A stretch of DNA of 64,000 nucleotides from Chitinophagales bacterium (lineage in GTDB: Bacteria > Bacteroidota > Bacteroidia > Chitinophagales > Chitinophagaceae): NCBI GenBank assembly GCA_017303855.1, contig JAFLBL010000003.1, forward strand, positions 289,618-353,617. The letters run 5' to 3'. Positions 45,602 to 55,007 of the stretch are shown in pieces (within the stretch, counting starts at the first letter, position 1; each line of letters opens with the position of its first letter). The notes beneath the pieces are model-generated. The model worked only from the letters and a program-made list of their open reading frames with translations, searched no databases and was not told the origin of the DNA. Made by a program: the position numbers and the translations under genes.

Positions 45602-47098
45602 TTATTCCGGCTGGTATTTATAAATGGAAAATCCGGCCATCACCGTATCCGGTTTAAACCGATCCAGTTTATGATCAAAGAAAACAAGCTGAGGGCCTTG
45701 TGTCCGCATAATGACCCAGCGAACCTGTCCGCTACGTAAAGCTTCCAACAGTCCTGAATAATTATAGGTTTTGTCTTCGTAGCTGGATAAGCCGATAATA
45801 TCCATTTGCGGACCCACGGCCCTTCTGAATAAAAGATTACTCAGAAAACTTTCCGCGGTATTAAAATTAGTAAACACATCCGGTCCCGAAGAGGAGGGGT
45901 CTTTCTGCTCAATATAACGGGCCAGTTGCATTTCGCCGTTAAGCCGTTGCCGGGCGGATGCAAACTGCCGGTCATTCCGCATATTTCCAAGCGGTGCTGC
46001 CAGGGTAAACGCTTTTACCAGGCAGATAAAACAAAAGACAGCGTTCATCAGAACGGATAAGCCCTGGTATTCCCCTTTAGCCGGCCAGTAATACGCCAGC
46101 AACAGGAAGAGCAATGACCACCACTCTGTAAAATACCCGATATTGGATCCATGCTTTAAGACAAGCATATTTTCCAGTACAAAAAGGCCGGCTATTAACA
46201 AACCGGTTAGCCGCAGCAATCCGTTTTTGTCCTGTTGTGTTTTCCACAACAGAAAGAAAAAAGCGGGTACCAGGATGAGTCCGAAAGACAGGTAGAAGTC
46301 CTCAAAAATGACCGACCGGAACCAGGAAAAACGAAACCCGTTACTGATACCGCCGATTATATTCGATAAGAAATATGTTCCCTCGCCTGAGGCAACTATA
46401 AAAAATAATCCGGTGGCAACAGTCAGCAGGTACACAGCAACCGCTACCGGTAATTCCCGCCACCTTTTACCGGGCAACATACATCCTGTAAAAAGGACGG
46501 GCAGAATGATCGCTGTCTGTTTGGCAAAAACTGCGATCGCGGCAATGAATGATGCCAATAACAAATAATTCCTTCGGGCCGTTCTTGCCGTTGTTTTTGC
46601 TGAAGAAAGAAAAAAATAAACGGACGCTATCATCAAAACATGCAACAGGCTGTCGGGTCTTGAAAAAGAAGTGATCTCCAGGAAAATAAACGACAGCGCC
46701 CCGGCGGCAAGACATTTTTGAACAGGCATCCCGAATAACCGGCGACCTGCGGAATATATCATCCCGGCAAAAACCAGGTTGAGCAGTAATGAAAAAATAC
46801 GGCTGACCTGGTATACCTGCTCCAGGTTATCCGCGGTAATGCCTGCCAGCCGGGCCATACCCGCTACCAAATAATAATACAAGGGTGTGTATTGGGCTAT
46901 CGCAAAGGAACCCCGCTCCGGATCTGTATATACGTGTTGCCCGTTGAGTAATCGCTGAATAAAAAAGATCACATTTCCTTCCACGCCACCCGCATCGGGT
47001 TGCGGATAAAAAACCAGGCATATCCTGTACACGACAAAAAGCAGGAATACCAGTGCGGGAATTAAAAACGCTGTCCGGTCAATGATTTTTTGCTGCAT
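45602..47098 (-). CDS. Polytopic membrane protein, GT-C/mannosyltransferase-like
   Basis: The start is ATG 47098 (MQQKIIDRTAFLIPALVFLL); the frame extends 3 codons upstream. The protein of about 498 aa has about ten membrane segments and VEGNVIFFIQRLLNGQHVYTDPERG, a loop typical of glycosyltransferase 39/GT-C proteins. It is followed at 5 nt by a second GT-C-like gene. Pairs of such proteins act in lipid or envelope glycosylation. Substrates are unknown. Confidence 0.55.
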   Translation of the reverse strand: MQQKIIDRTAFLIPALVFLLFVVYRICLVFYPQPDAGGVEGNVIFFIQRLLNGQHVYTDPERGSFAIAQYTPLYYYLVAGMARLAGITADNLEQVYQVSRIFSLLLNLVFAGMIYSAGRRLFGMPVQKCLAAGALSFIFLEITSFSRPDSLLHVLMIASVYFFLSSAKTTARTARRNYLLLASFIAAIAVFAKQTAIILPVLFTGCMLPGKRWRELPVAVAVYLLTVATGLFFIVASGEGTYFLSNIIGGISNGFRFSWFRSVIFEDFYLSFGLILVPAFFFLLWKTQQDKNGLLRLTGLLIAGLFVLENMLVLKHGSNIGYFTEWWSLLFLLLAYYWPAKGEYQGLSVLMNAVFCFICLVKAFTLAAPLGNMRNDRQFASARQRLNGEMQLARYIEQKDPSSSGPDVFTNFNTAESFLSNLLFRRAVGPQMDIIGLSSYEDKTYNYSGLLEALRSGQVRWVIMRTQGPQLVFFDHKLDRFKPDTVMAGFSIYKYQPE

Positions 47099-47150
47099 CG
47101 TAATCACGGGCCGAAAGATAGTTCAAAACACAGAAGCTGCCTATTGCCAA

Positions 47151-47699
47151 TTACTGTCTTTGCATCCATTTGTTTTCTTCTTCCGTCAGTTTCACTACTG
47201 CATATTTCTTCACGTCGTTTATACTCACTTCATCCAGCAGATCCACCAGCTCTTTGCAGGAGGTACCGCTACCCGGTTTTACAAGCAGCATTAAACCATT
47301 GCGGCCCTCCGGACGGCCGGATTTTTCCAGTTTTTGCTGTTTATCTATAATCAGTTGGCGGGCGGCAAGCTTGCCTTCCAGCGGCAACACCTTACCATTC
47401 TTAGCTGCCTGCATCCAGTCACCTTCATAATACCAGGCGGTATTGTGTGCTCCCATCAGTACCGTCAGGGCATCCGATTCGCCCAGGTCAATGGGCGGAC
47501 CGTCTTTGGGCATGATCAGGTTCATGGCGGTGGGCTTACTCATTTCCGTGGTTATTACAAAAAAGGTAATGAGGAGAAAACCCAGATCCACCATCGGTGT
47601 CATGTCTATCCGCAACGCGTGCTTTACCTGGCGCCTGACACCGGCGCGTTTTCTTGTTCCGGAGGATTGATTGTTTCCGTCATGGTTTACTGCATCCAT
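47151..47699 (-). CDS. ExbD/TolR-family biopolymer transport protein
   Basis: The start is ATG 47699 (MDAVNHDGNNQSSGTRKR); the frame to 47753 adds 18 residues. The about 182-aa protein has the family's single N-terminal membrane segment (RIDMTPMVDLGFLLITFFVITTEM with the conserved Asp in MTPMVDLGF) and a periplasmic domain (LMLLVKPGSGTSCKELVDLLDEVSINDV). ExbD works with ExbB and TonB in proton-driven outer-membrane uptake. Neither partner is in this window, though the two large barrel proteins are possible clients. Confidence 0.9.
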   Translation of the reverse strand: MDAVNHDGNNQSSGTRKRAGVRRQVKHALRIDMTPMVDLGFLLITFFVITTEMSKPTAMNLIMPKDGPPIDLGESDALTVLMGAHNTAWYYEGDWMQAAKNGKVLPLEGKLAARQLIIDKQQKLEKSGRPEGRNGLMLLVKPGSGTSCKELVDLLDEVSINDVKKYAVVKLTEEENKWMQRQ

Positions 47700-47822
47700 A
47701 GCCGTTATTTTATAATCAGATACGGCTGTCTTGTTTTTCCACAAAAAAATCATTGAAATGAATGATACCCGTCATGATAACCCCCGTTATTTAAACCTAA
47801 CTTTAAGAACAAACTTTCAGCA

Positions 47823-48650
47823 ATGAAAACCATTATTGTTCCCACCGACTTTTCTCCCATAGCCGGCAATGCCATGCGGTATGCCATTGATATGGCCAGG
47901 GCGGTGAAAGCCAGCCTGCTCCTGTTGCATGTGTACCAGGTACCGGTCAGTTTTACGGATACGCCCATCGTACTGGTTTCTATTGAAGACCTGCGCAAAG
48001 GCGCTGAGGAGCAGATACACCGGCTGAAGAATGAAGTGGAAGAACAAACCGCGGGCGAACTGAAAGTCTATACTGAAACCCGCCTGGGAAATGTGGCGGA
48101 TGAACTTGAAAACCTCTGTAATAAAATCAGCCCCTTTGCGGTGGTCATGGGTACCAAGGGTGCTTCCGGTATGGAACGCATCCTGTTTGGCAGTAACACC
48201 CTTACAGCTATCCGCCATCTTACCTGGCCGGTGATCTGTGTGCCTCCCGGAAAAACCTACGGCAAGGGTATAAAAAAAATCGGCTTTGCCTGCGATTTTA
48301 AAGATGTGGTGAAAACCACACCCACCCATTTTATCAAGGATTTTGTAAAAGAATTTAATGCGGAACTGGATGTGCTGAATGTGGATTTTCACAACAAACA
48401 CTTTAAACCCGAAACACCGGAACAGTCCGCCCTCCTGCATACGCTGCTGGAAGAAGCAAAACCGGTGTATCATTTCCTGGAGCATGCCGATGTGGAAGAT
48501 GGTATCAATGAGTTTGCTGAGAAAAATCATCTCGACCTGATCATTACCATTCCTAAAAAACACCGGCTGCTGGATTCCGTTTTCAAACCGAGCTCCAGCA
48601 AACAACTGGTTTATCAATCACATGTTCCGGTGATGTGTGTACATGAATAA
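47823..48650 (+). CDS. Universal stress protein, two-domain
   Basis: The 275-aa protein has tandem Usp domains. The first (MKTIIVPTDFSPIAGNAMRYAIDMARAVKASLLLLHVY) carries the ATP-binding loop GTKGASGMERILFGSNTLTAI; the second (KIGFACDFKDVVKTTPTHFIKDFVKEFNAELDVLNV) is degenerate and lacks the full ATP signature. TAACTTTA at about 47798 could be its -7 box. Role in general stress; no specific trigger is indicated. Confidence 0.93.
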   Translation: MKTIIVPTDFSPIAGNAMRYAIDMARAVKASLLLLHVYQVPVSFTDTPIVLVSIEDLRKGAEEQIHRLKNEVEEQTAGELKVYTETRLGNVADELENLCNKISPFAVVMGTKGASGMERILFGSNTLTAIRHLTWPVICVPPGKTYGKGIKKIGFACDFKDVVKTTPTHFIKDFVKEFNAELDVLNVDFHNKHFKPETPEQSALLHTLLEEAKPVYHFLEHADVEDGINEFAEKNHLDLIITIPKKHRLLDSVFKPSSSKQLVYQSHVPVMCVHE

Positions 48651-48694
48651 ACTGAAAAGCGGGATTGTTTTTTTACCCTGACATACGTTTTATA

Positions 48695-51600
48695 TCAATC
48701 CACTAATACAAAGGCAGCCCAGAAGAAGGGATTGTATTTTTTGCGCATATCCGCCTGTGCGGCGGTAAAGGCTTCTTCAATGGTTTTTCCTTTTAGCCAA
48801 TTGGTATAGAAGGTTGTCATCAGTTCAGCGGTTTCCTTATCAGGTACCTGCCACAGACTGACGATCATTTTTTTTGCCCCCGCCAGTTTAAACGCCCGTT
48901 GCAGACCAAACACGCCCTCGGCACCCTGAATATCACCCAGGGCCGTTTCACAGGCGCTGAGTACCACCAGTTCTGTCTGTTGAAGATTCAGTTGGGCAAT
49001 TTCATAAGCGGTCAGGATGCCGTCTTCTACGCCGGCAACCGGTTTTTTACCACTCCACACATAATTGCCGCCTGCCAGTACCAGCCCGCTTCTCAGCAAT
49101 GGATCTTCTGCCTGCTCAAACGAATTCTGTTGCGTAATCAATCGTTCTCCCGTTACGGAATCGCTTCCGGGCAAAAAGAATCCATGCGTGGCCATATGCA
49201 GTACTGCCGGTGAGTGACCACTGACCGCTTTCAGGTTTTCTTCCGATGCGGCCTCTCCGGTAAAGAGTTGTGTACTGATCCGCTGCTGCTCAAATACAGT
49301 ACTGATTTTTTTTACTTCCGCTGCTGTTCCGGGCAGATTGGACCAGGCCCCGTTTCCACCGCGGGTCAGCGGAAGCAGGTTACCCGTATGTGGCTGTGCG
49401 GCTTTTCGTTTTGCTGCAAGCCGGGTACTGTCCAGGCTGAAACGGGGATCCCCAAACAAAGTGATATTCAGTTTGGGGGTACGGGTCTCCGTCTTTTCCC
49501 GGAGTACCACCTGGCGGATGCTGCTGTATTGCCGGAGCTGATACTTATCCGCTAACAAACCGGTACTGTCGGCCGGAAATGCATGAAAAGCCAGTTTATA
49601 TAAATGTCCGGCGGGAGCATAGCTGACTTCTTTTATTCCCCGCAGATAAGGTTCCAGCGGACGCCACAGCAGGTTATACAAGGCCGCGGATCCTGCTCCC
49701 CGGCTATTATTGTTTCTCAATTCCAGCCCGCGGTAAAAGCGGTTAACCATTGCTGTTGCATCGGTACCGGCACTGTCGAACAGTTGCTGCAATTCCTGTT
49801 CGCGGCAAAGCGGAACAAAAACCGGTACTGAATCATTTTTCCGGATGATATACGCCGCATACAGCACCGTATCCGTCCAGGCCTGTTTATACAGACTGAA
49901 CCGCACGAACTCAATAGCCGCCTCATCCGTATGAAGCTTCTCCCGTACCTGGGGAAAGTTTACGTTTAATAATTGCCGGCCGGACCGGAAGGCCGCCGAA
50001 CTGCGGGTTAACTGTTTCTCCAGTATTTCGGTTTCTTCTTCCAGTTGTACCAAATCCGGTACCCTGTCGGCAGCCGGTAATGCATACTGCATGGCCAGCC
50101 GCTTTTTATTCAGTTGCCAGGTGGAGAAAGCCGCCTGCACCACCGTATCCGTGCTTCCCCTTGCGCGTTCAATCATCTGCCGGGTATCGGTCAGTGTAAG
50201 TGATTTGAAAAACAGGAGCAGATTAATATTGTTGAGCCGCATTTCCGGCGATGCGTCGGGGTTATTATACAGGTAGCTGTTGATAAAATCCGTCAGGAAA
50301 ATTTTATTCGAGAGATAGTTTCCTTTTTCTTTTTCAGAGAGTATGCCAAAATCCCTCGAGAGATTATTCATCAGGATACGTCCCGCTTCCATGAAACTTA
50401 TTTCCGCTTTCTCCTTTTTCCCCATGGCCTGGTATAAAAAGCCGAGGTTGCTGAGCGTGTTCGGATACTGCGGATGGTATTCATCACCGGTTTCTCTCCA
50501 GATAGCAAGGGCTTTTACATACAGCGACTCCGCCTGTTCCCGCTTCCCTATAAACTGAAGATAAAAAGCATAATTCTGAAGTCCGATTGCATAATCCGGA
50601 TGATGAACACCCAGCACTTTTTCCCTTATGCGGACCATTTGATCCAATAAATCCGATACCCGGTTTGTTTGCCCGCTCCGCATATACAAAGAGGATAAGT
50701 TGCTGAGCAGACTGGCATATTCAGCGGTCATTTCCCCGGTGGTTTTTTTCCGGATCTCAACAGCCATAGAAAGCAACTGCTCCGCTTCTTCATAGCTGTT
50801 TATTGAAGAACACAACATACCGAGGTTGCTCAGGCTGAGTGCGTAATGGTCACTTTCATCTCCGTATAGTTTTTTTACAGTTTCCAGTGCTTCGAGTCCC
50901 AGAGCAAGGGCCTTCTCATATTGTCCCAGGCTGATATAAAGAACGGAGAGATTATTAAGCACCGTAGAATAAGAAGGGTGGATGCCTCCTGATGTTTCTT
51001 TCAATATTGCAGCCGCCTGTGTAAAAAGAGGTTCCGCCAGATCAAAGCGGGCCATCAACTGGTATAGTAGTGCTTTGTTATTTAAAGTAAGCGCATAATC
51101 GGGGTGCTTCTCCCCGGTACTTTTCCTGTACAAAAGAAGAGATTCATCATAAAGGGATAAGGCTTTATCAAACTGTGCGGTTAGCCGGTAGAGTTCTGCC
51201 AGGTTACCAAGTACGGAATAATACTCATGCCTGTAATGAAAATTATCCTTGTCTAAAATCCGGATGGAGGTTTTGAACAATGCCTCCGCCTCGGTAAAAC
51301 GGCTCATTTCGGAATAGGCCAGCGCCAGGTTGTTAAGGCTTATCGCATACTCAGGATCGTTTTCACCCCCGGCTGATTTTCGTAATCCAATTACTTCTTT
51401 ATAAAGCCGTTCAGCCTGTTTAATATCGCCTCGTGTACGGTAAAGTTCTGCCAGCCGGTTTACGCTGGTAGCATAGTCGGGGTGTTCCGGCCCCAACAAT
51501 TGTCTTCTTAGTTCAATTACCTCCGTCAAAATTATTTCAGCTTCAGAAAAACGACCGGTTTCTCCATAGAGAGTGGCCAGGTGCAGCCTGCTCCTTGCAT

Positions 51601-53047
51601 AATCGTTTTTGTCATATTCTTTAAGTCCCCGGTATATATCAGTAATCTGCAGCAGCAGTTTTTCAGATTGCTGATAGTCCGCTTTGACCAGGTACAGGAG
51701 TGCCTTGTTGGTCAGCACCTGCACATAGAGTGAGTCTGCTTCTCCTGTATTCCTTTTCCTTATCTCAAGCGCCCTGTTAAAATAATGTTCCGATTTTTCG
51801 TATTGGTGCTGTTCCCGGCAAAGCTCCCCCAGGTTGTTCAGCTTGATCACCCGTTCCTCATCCGTCGTTTGAGCAAGTTTTTCCAATATGGCAAGGCCTT
51901 CGAGTATACCGGTTTCGGCTTTTTCCAACTGACCCGTCCTGTTATACAATTCAGCCAGGTTAAACAGGGCCGTGGCGTTACTGACTGATTGTTCCCCCCT
52001 GTATTTTTTAATCAGTGCGGCAGATTGTAACAGCACGGATTCTGCCTTCGCATATGCTGCGTTGTTTAAGTAAAAAAGTCCGAGGTCATTCAGTGTGAAG
52101 AAATAAGTACTGTCCTTCTCGCCTCCGGTTCTTTTCAGTTCCTGTAACAGTGTCGTATACAGCGTAGCCGTTTTCTCCGGCTCTTTTGTTTCCTCGTTTA
52201 ATAACAACAGGTTGCTGAAAACGACCGCGTATTCGGGTATGCGTGCATGGCCGTTTTTTAAGAGGAGCTGTTCCGCTTTTTGCAATAAGGGCCTGGCACG
52301 GGTATATTCTTTTGTTTTCAGATAGACGAGGCCCAGGTTATTTACCGTAACCGCATAAGAAGGATCCGTTGGTCCGCTGACTTTTTCATACAGCTGCATG
52401 GCTTCTTTGGCCAGTGGTTCCGCCGGTGCATAGCGTTTCAGATTTATATACAGCAGGGAGAGCCGGTTCACCACATCGGCATAGAGCAGATCCCCGGTAC
52501 CGGTGGTTTTTGTACGGATCTCTTTTAACTGCAGCAGCAGGGGTTCCGCTTTTGTCAGCTCACCCGTAGCCATGTATAATGTAACCAGGTTCAGCAATCC
52601 ATTGGCCAGGTTGAGATCTGTTTCTCCGCCGGTCAGAAGAAATATACGATTGGCCGCGGTATACAAGGGCTCCGCGGCTGTATACTCACCGAGACCCGCA
52701 TAAGTAAGAGCCAGGTTGTTTTGTACAATGCCGGTGAGCAACTGTTCCTCACCCAGGTGTTTTTTTATACCGGGCAGGGCATCTGTATAAAATTTAACGG
52801 CCAGTGCCGTCTGTCCGGTCAGCCTGTATAATTCAGCCAGGGTAAATAATCCGGTGGCATAGGTAATATTGTCTTCCCCGGATTCTTTCTTAATGGCGGT
52901 AACCAGTTGTTGGGCCGGAGCAATGGCTTTCTGGTATTCTCCCTGCTGAAACAGGGTTGTAACCCGGACATTCAGTTCTTCCCATGTTTGTGCGGCAGAA
53001 ATAACTGTTGTCAGAATGAACAGGATGAAAAGTGAAACCCTTTTCAC
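48695..53047 (-). CDS. Exported TPR-rich CHAT-domain protein
   Basis: The 1450-aa protein has a signal peptide (MKRVSLFILFILTTVISAAQ), about twenty tetratricopeptide repeats through residue about 930 (each with a pattern like YATGLFTLAELYRLTGQ...), a linker, and a C-terminal CHAT domain. Candidate catalytic residues are the histidine near 1286 (LHMATHGFFLPGSD) and the cysteine near 1365 (VVLSACETALGDIQGAEGVFGLQRAF). CHAT proteins are caspase-fold peptidases, often found fused to TPRs; the fold is established, the target unknown. The protein is predicted to act outside the cytoplasm. No sibling effector is nearby. Confidence 0.85.
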   Translation of the reverse strand: MKRVSLFILFILTTVISAAQTWEELNVRVTTLFQQGEYQKAIAPAQQLVTAIKKESGEDNITYATGLFTLAELYRLTGQTALAVKFYTDALPGIKKHLGEEQLLTGIVQNNLALTYAGLGEYTAAEPLYTAANRIFLLTGGETDLNLANGLLNLVTLYMATGELTKAEPLLLQLKEIRTKTTGTGDLLYADVVNRLSLLYINLKRYAPAEPLAKEAMQLYEKVSGPTDPSYAVTVNNLGLVYLKTKEYTRARPLLQKAEQLLLKNGHARIPEYAVVFSNLLLLNEETKEPEKTATLYTTLLQELKRTGGEKDSTYFFTLNDLGLFYLNNAAYAKAESVLLQSAALIKKYRGEQSVSNATALFNLAELYNRTGQLEKAETGILEGLAILEKLAQTTDEERVIKLNNLGELCREQHQYEKSEHYFNRALEIRKRNTGEADSLYVQVLTNKALLYLVKADYQQSEKLLLQITDIYRGLKEYDKNDYARSRLHLATLYGETGRFSEAEIILTEVIELRRQLLGPEHPDYATSVNRLAELYRTRGDIKQAERLYKEVIGLRKSAGGENDPEYAISLNNLALAYSEMSRFTEAEALFKTSIRILDKDNFHYRHEYYSVLGNLAELYRLTAQFDKALSLYDESLLLYRKSTGEKHPDYALTLNNKALLYQLMARFDLAEPLFTQAAAILKETSGGIHPSYSTVLNNLSVLYISLGQYEKALALGLEALETVKKLYGDESDHYALSLSNLGMLCSSINSYEEAEQLLSMAVEIRKKTTGEMTAEYASLLSNLSSLYMRSGQTNRVSDLLDQMVRIREKVLGVHHPDYAIGLQNYAFYLQFIGKREQAESLYVKALAIWRETGDEYHPQYPNTLSNLGFLYQAMGKKEKAEISFMEAGRILMNNLSRDFGILSEKEKGNYLSNKIFLTDFINSYLYNNPDASPEMRLNNINLLLFFKSLTLTDTRQMIERARGSTDTVVQAAFSTWQLNKKRLAMQYALPAADRVPDLVQLEEETEILEKQLTRSSAAFRSGRQLLNVNFPQVREKLHTDEAAIEFVRFSLYKQAWTDTVLYAAYIIRKNDSVPVFVPLCREQELQQLFDSAGTDATAMVNRFYRGLELRNNNSRGAGSAALYNLLWRPLEPYLRGIKEVSYAPAGHLYKLAFHAFPADSTGLLADKYQLRQYSSIRQVVLREKTETRTPKLNITLFGDPRFSLDSTRLAAKRKAAQPHTGNLLPLTRGGNGAWSNLPGTAAEVKKISTVFEQQRISTQLFTGEAASEENLKAVSGHSPAVLHMATHGFFLPGSDSVTGERLITQQNSFEQAEDPLLRSGLVLAGGNYVWSGKKPVAGVEDGILTAYEIAQLNLQQTELVVLSACETALGDIQGAEGVFGLQRAFKLAGAKKMIVSLWQVPDKETAELMTTFYTNWLKGKTIEEAFTAAQADMRKKYNPFFWAAFVLVD

Positions 53048-53173
53048 AGTTTGAAGTATTACCCTAAAGATACTTCAGTTCATCAACCCTTCCTATACCT
53101 TCCGGCGGGTATAGTTTACATGAACCGTATAAAAAAGAGTGGAGTGAAACAACTCTGCAGCCATTTCGCCCCA

Positions 53174-53243
53174 CCCCACTCCCCACTCCCCACTCTCCAC
53201 TCTCCACTTTCCACTCTCCACTCTCCACTCTCCACTCTCCCTT
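53174..53243. repeat. Heptamer tandem array B with G-quadruplex potential
   Basis: Nine units (ccccact three times, ctccact twice, ttccact, ctccact three times) precede a degenerate tail ending at the TAG stop of asnS at 53245-53247. Together with the flanking C run at 53169 it gives four C4 runs with 1, 3 and 3-nt gaps, so the minus strand carries four GGGG runs. Confidence 0.85.
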
Positions 53244-53244
53244 C

Positions 53245-54699
53245 CTAAAACTCCGCACTCCCCGGCGTCCGCGGAAACGCAATCACGTCCCGGATATTGG
53301 TCATACCCGTTACAAACTGCACCATCCGTTCAAAGCCGAGACCAAAGCCCGCATGGGGTACGGTACCAAAGCGACGGGTATCGAGGTACCACCAGAGTTC
53401 TTCCACCGGAATACCGATTTCCTTCATCCGGTTTTCCAGGTTTTCAAGACGTTCTTCCCGTTGTGATCCGCCCACGATTTCGCCGATACCGGGAGCCAGT
53501 ATATCCATGGCCGCCACGGTCTGCTGACCCGGTGCGCACCCATCATTTTGCCGCATGTAAAAGGCTTTGATGGCAGCCGGATAATTATAAAGTATTACGG
53601 GTTTTTTAAAATGTTTTTCCACGAGGTAACGTTCATGTTCACTCTGCAGATCCATTCCCCAGCCTGTAATCGGGTACTGGAATTTTTTCTTCTTGTTGTG
53701 ATTACTCTCGCGCAGAATGTCAATCGCATCCGTATACGTGAGGCGTTCGAAATTATTGTTCAGTACAAACTCCAGTTTTTCGATCAGCCCCATTTCGCTG
53801 CGTTTATCCTGTGGCAGGGCTTTTTCTTCCTCGGCCAGCCGCTGTGACAGAAACTCCAGGTCTTCCCGGTTGTGCTCCATCGCGTATTGAATGATATACC
53901 GGATAAACTCTTCCGCGAGGTTCATATTATCCTCGAGGTCACAGAAGGCCATTTCCGGTTCAATCATCCAGAACTCCGCCAGGTGACGGGTGGTATTACT
54001 GTTCTCTGCCCGGAATGTAGGACCGAATGTGTATATATCACCAAAGGCGGTGGCACCAAGTTCACCTTCCAGCTGACCGCTTACGGTAAGATTGGTACTG
54101 CGGCCGAAAAAATCATCTTTAAAATTTACAGTGCCGTCTTCATTCTTTGGTGCAGTGCCATCTACGGGTAAAGTGGTAACCCGGAACATTTCGCCGGCGC
54201 CTTCTGCATCACTGGCGGTAATGATGGGGGTATGCATATAGACAAACCCTTTTTCATTGAAAAATTTATGAATGGCAAAGGCCAGTGAATGCCGCACACG
54301 GAATACCGAACCAAATGTATTGGTACGAAAGCGCAGGTGAGCAATCTCCCGCAGAAATTCCAGGGAGTGCTTCTTCGGTTGCAACGGATATTTCTCCGCG
54401 TCACTGTCACCCAATACCTCAAGTGTAACCGCATTCAGGTCCATTTTCTGCCCTTTTCCCAATGAAGGAACAACGGTACCGGTTACTTTTAATGAAGCCG
54501 ATGTGGTGATGCGTTTCAATGTGTCTTCCGGAAACTTACCCAGTTCCAGTACCACCTGCAGGTTACTGTTGGTACTGCCGTCATTTAACGCGATAAACTG
54601 GTTATTACGAAAGGTGCGCACCCATCCCATAACGGTTACTTCCTGTCCGGCCGGCTCGGTAGCCAGCAGTTCCCTGATCCTGATTCTTTTGTTGAACAT
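53245..54699 (-). CDS. asnS: Asparagine--tRNA ligase
   Basis: The 484-aa class II enzyme has an N-terminal OB-fold ([34 protein letters not shown]) and a class II core: motif 2-like [31 protein letters not shown], and motif 3 [41 protein letters not shown] at the end, with the family's characteristic terminal PRTPG. The length is close to the norm. A heptamer array runs to its TAG stop. Confidence 0.96.
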   Translation of the reverse strand: MFNKRIRIRELLATEPAGQEVTVMGWVRTFRNNQFIALNDGSTNSNLQVVLELGKFPEDTLKRITTSASLKVTGTVVPSLGKGQKMDLNAVTLEVLGDSDAEKYPLQPKKHSLEFLREIAHLRFRTNTFGSVFRVRHSLAFAIHKFFNEKGFVYMHTPIITASDAEGAGEMFRVTTLPVDGTAPKNEDGTVNFKDDFFGRSTNLTVSGQLEGELGATAFGDIYTFGPTFRAENSNTTRHLAEFWMIEPEMAFCDLEDNMNLAEEFIRYIIQYAMEHNREDLEFLSQRLAEEEKALPQDKRSEMGLIEKLEFVLNNNFERLTYTDAIDILRESNHNKKKKFQYPITGWGMDLQSEHERYLVEKHFKKPVILYNYPAAIKAFYMRQNDGCAPGQQTVAAMDILAPGIGEIVGGSQREERLENLENRMKEIGIPVEELWWYLDTRRFGTVPHAGFGLGFERMVQFVTGMTNIRDVIAFPRTPGSAEF

Positions 54700-54841
54700 A
54701 TTTTCCTTTTTGCGAGGTGCAAAGGTAATACCTAATCCGCAGCAATGGAGGGGGTTTCTGTGGTCAGTGGTTTATGCATAACCCCTTGTATATCTGCTAA
54801 CTGTCATAAAATAAGTACCCGAACGGTTCAGGCAAAAATTT

Positions 54842-54870
54842 TTGGTTTTCACGAAATTGCTGTATACTTG
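54842..54870 (+). promoter_or_regulatory. Probable rho promoter
   Basis: TTG at 54842 and TATACTTG at 54863-54870 are 18 bp apart and fit the TTG-N19-TAnnTTTG consensus with one change. The gene starts 137 bp downstream, so a leader of about 130 nt is expected. Confidence 0.4.
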
Positions 54871-55007
54871 CAGCGGAAAGAGGCCGATAAACAAGCTCTC
54901 CATAGCATTTGGCTCATCATTTACCTGCCTGTTTCATTCAACAAAAATTCAAATTTCACATTCCAAGACTGGTGATCGCGAGTTGTGACTAACCACAAGA
55001 CTTTTTT

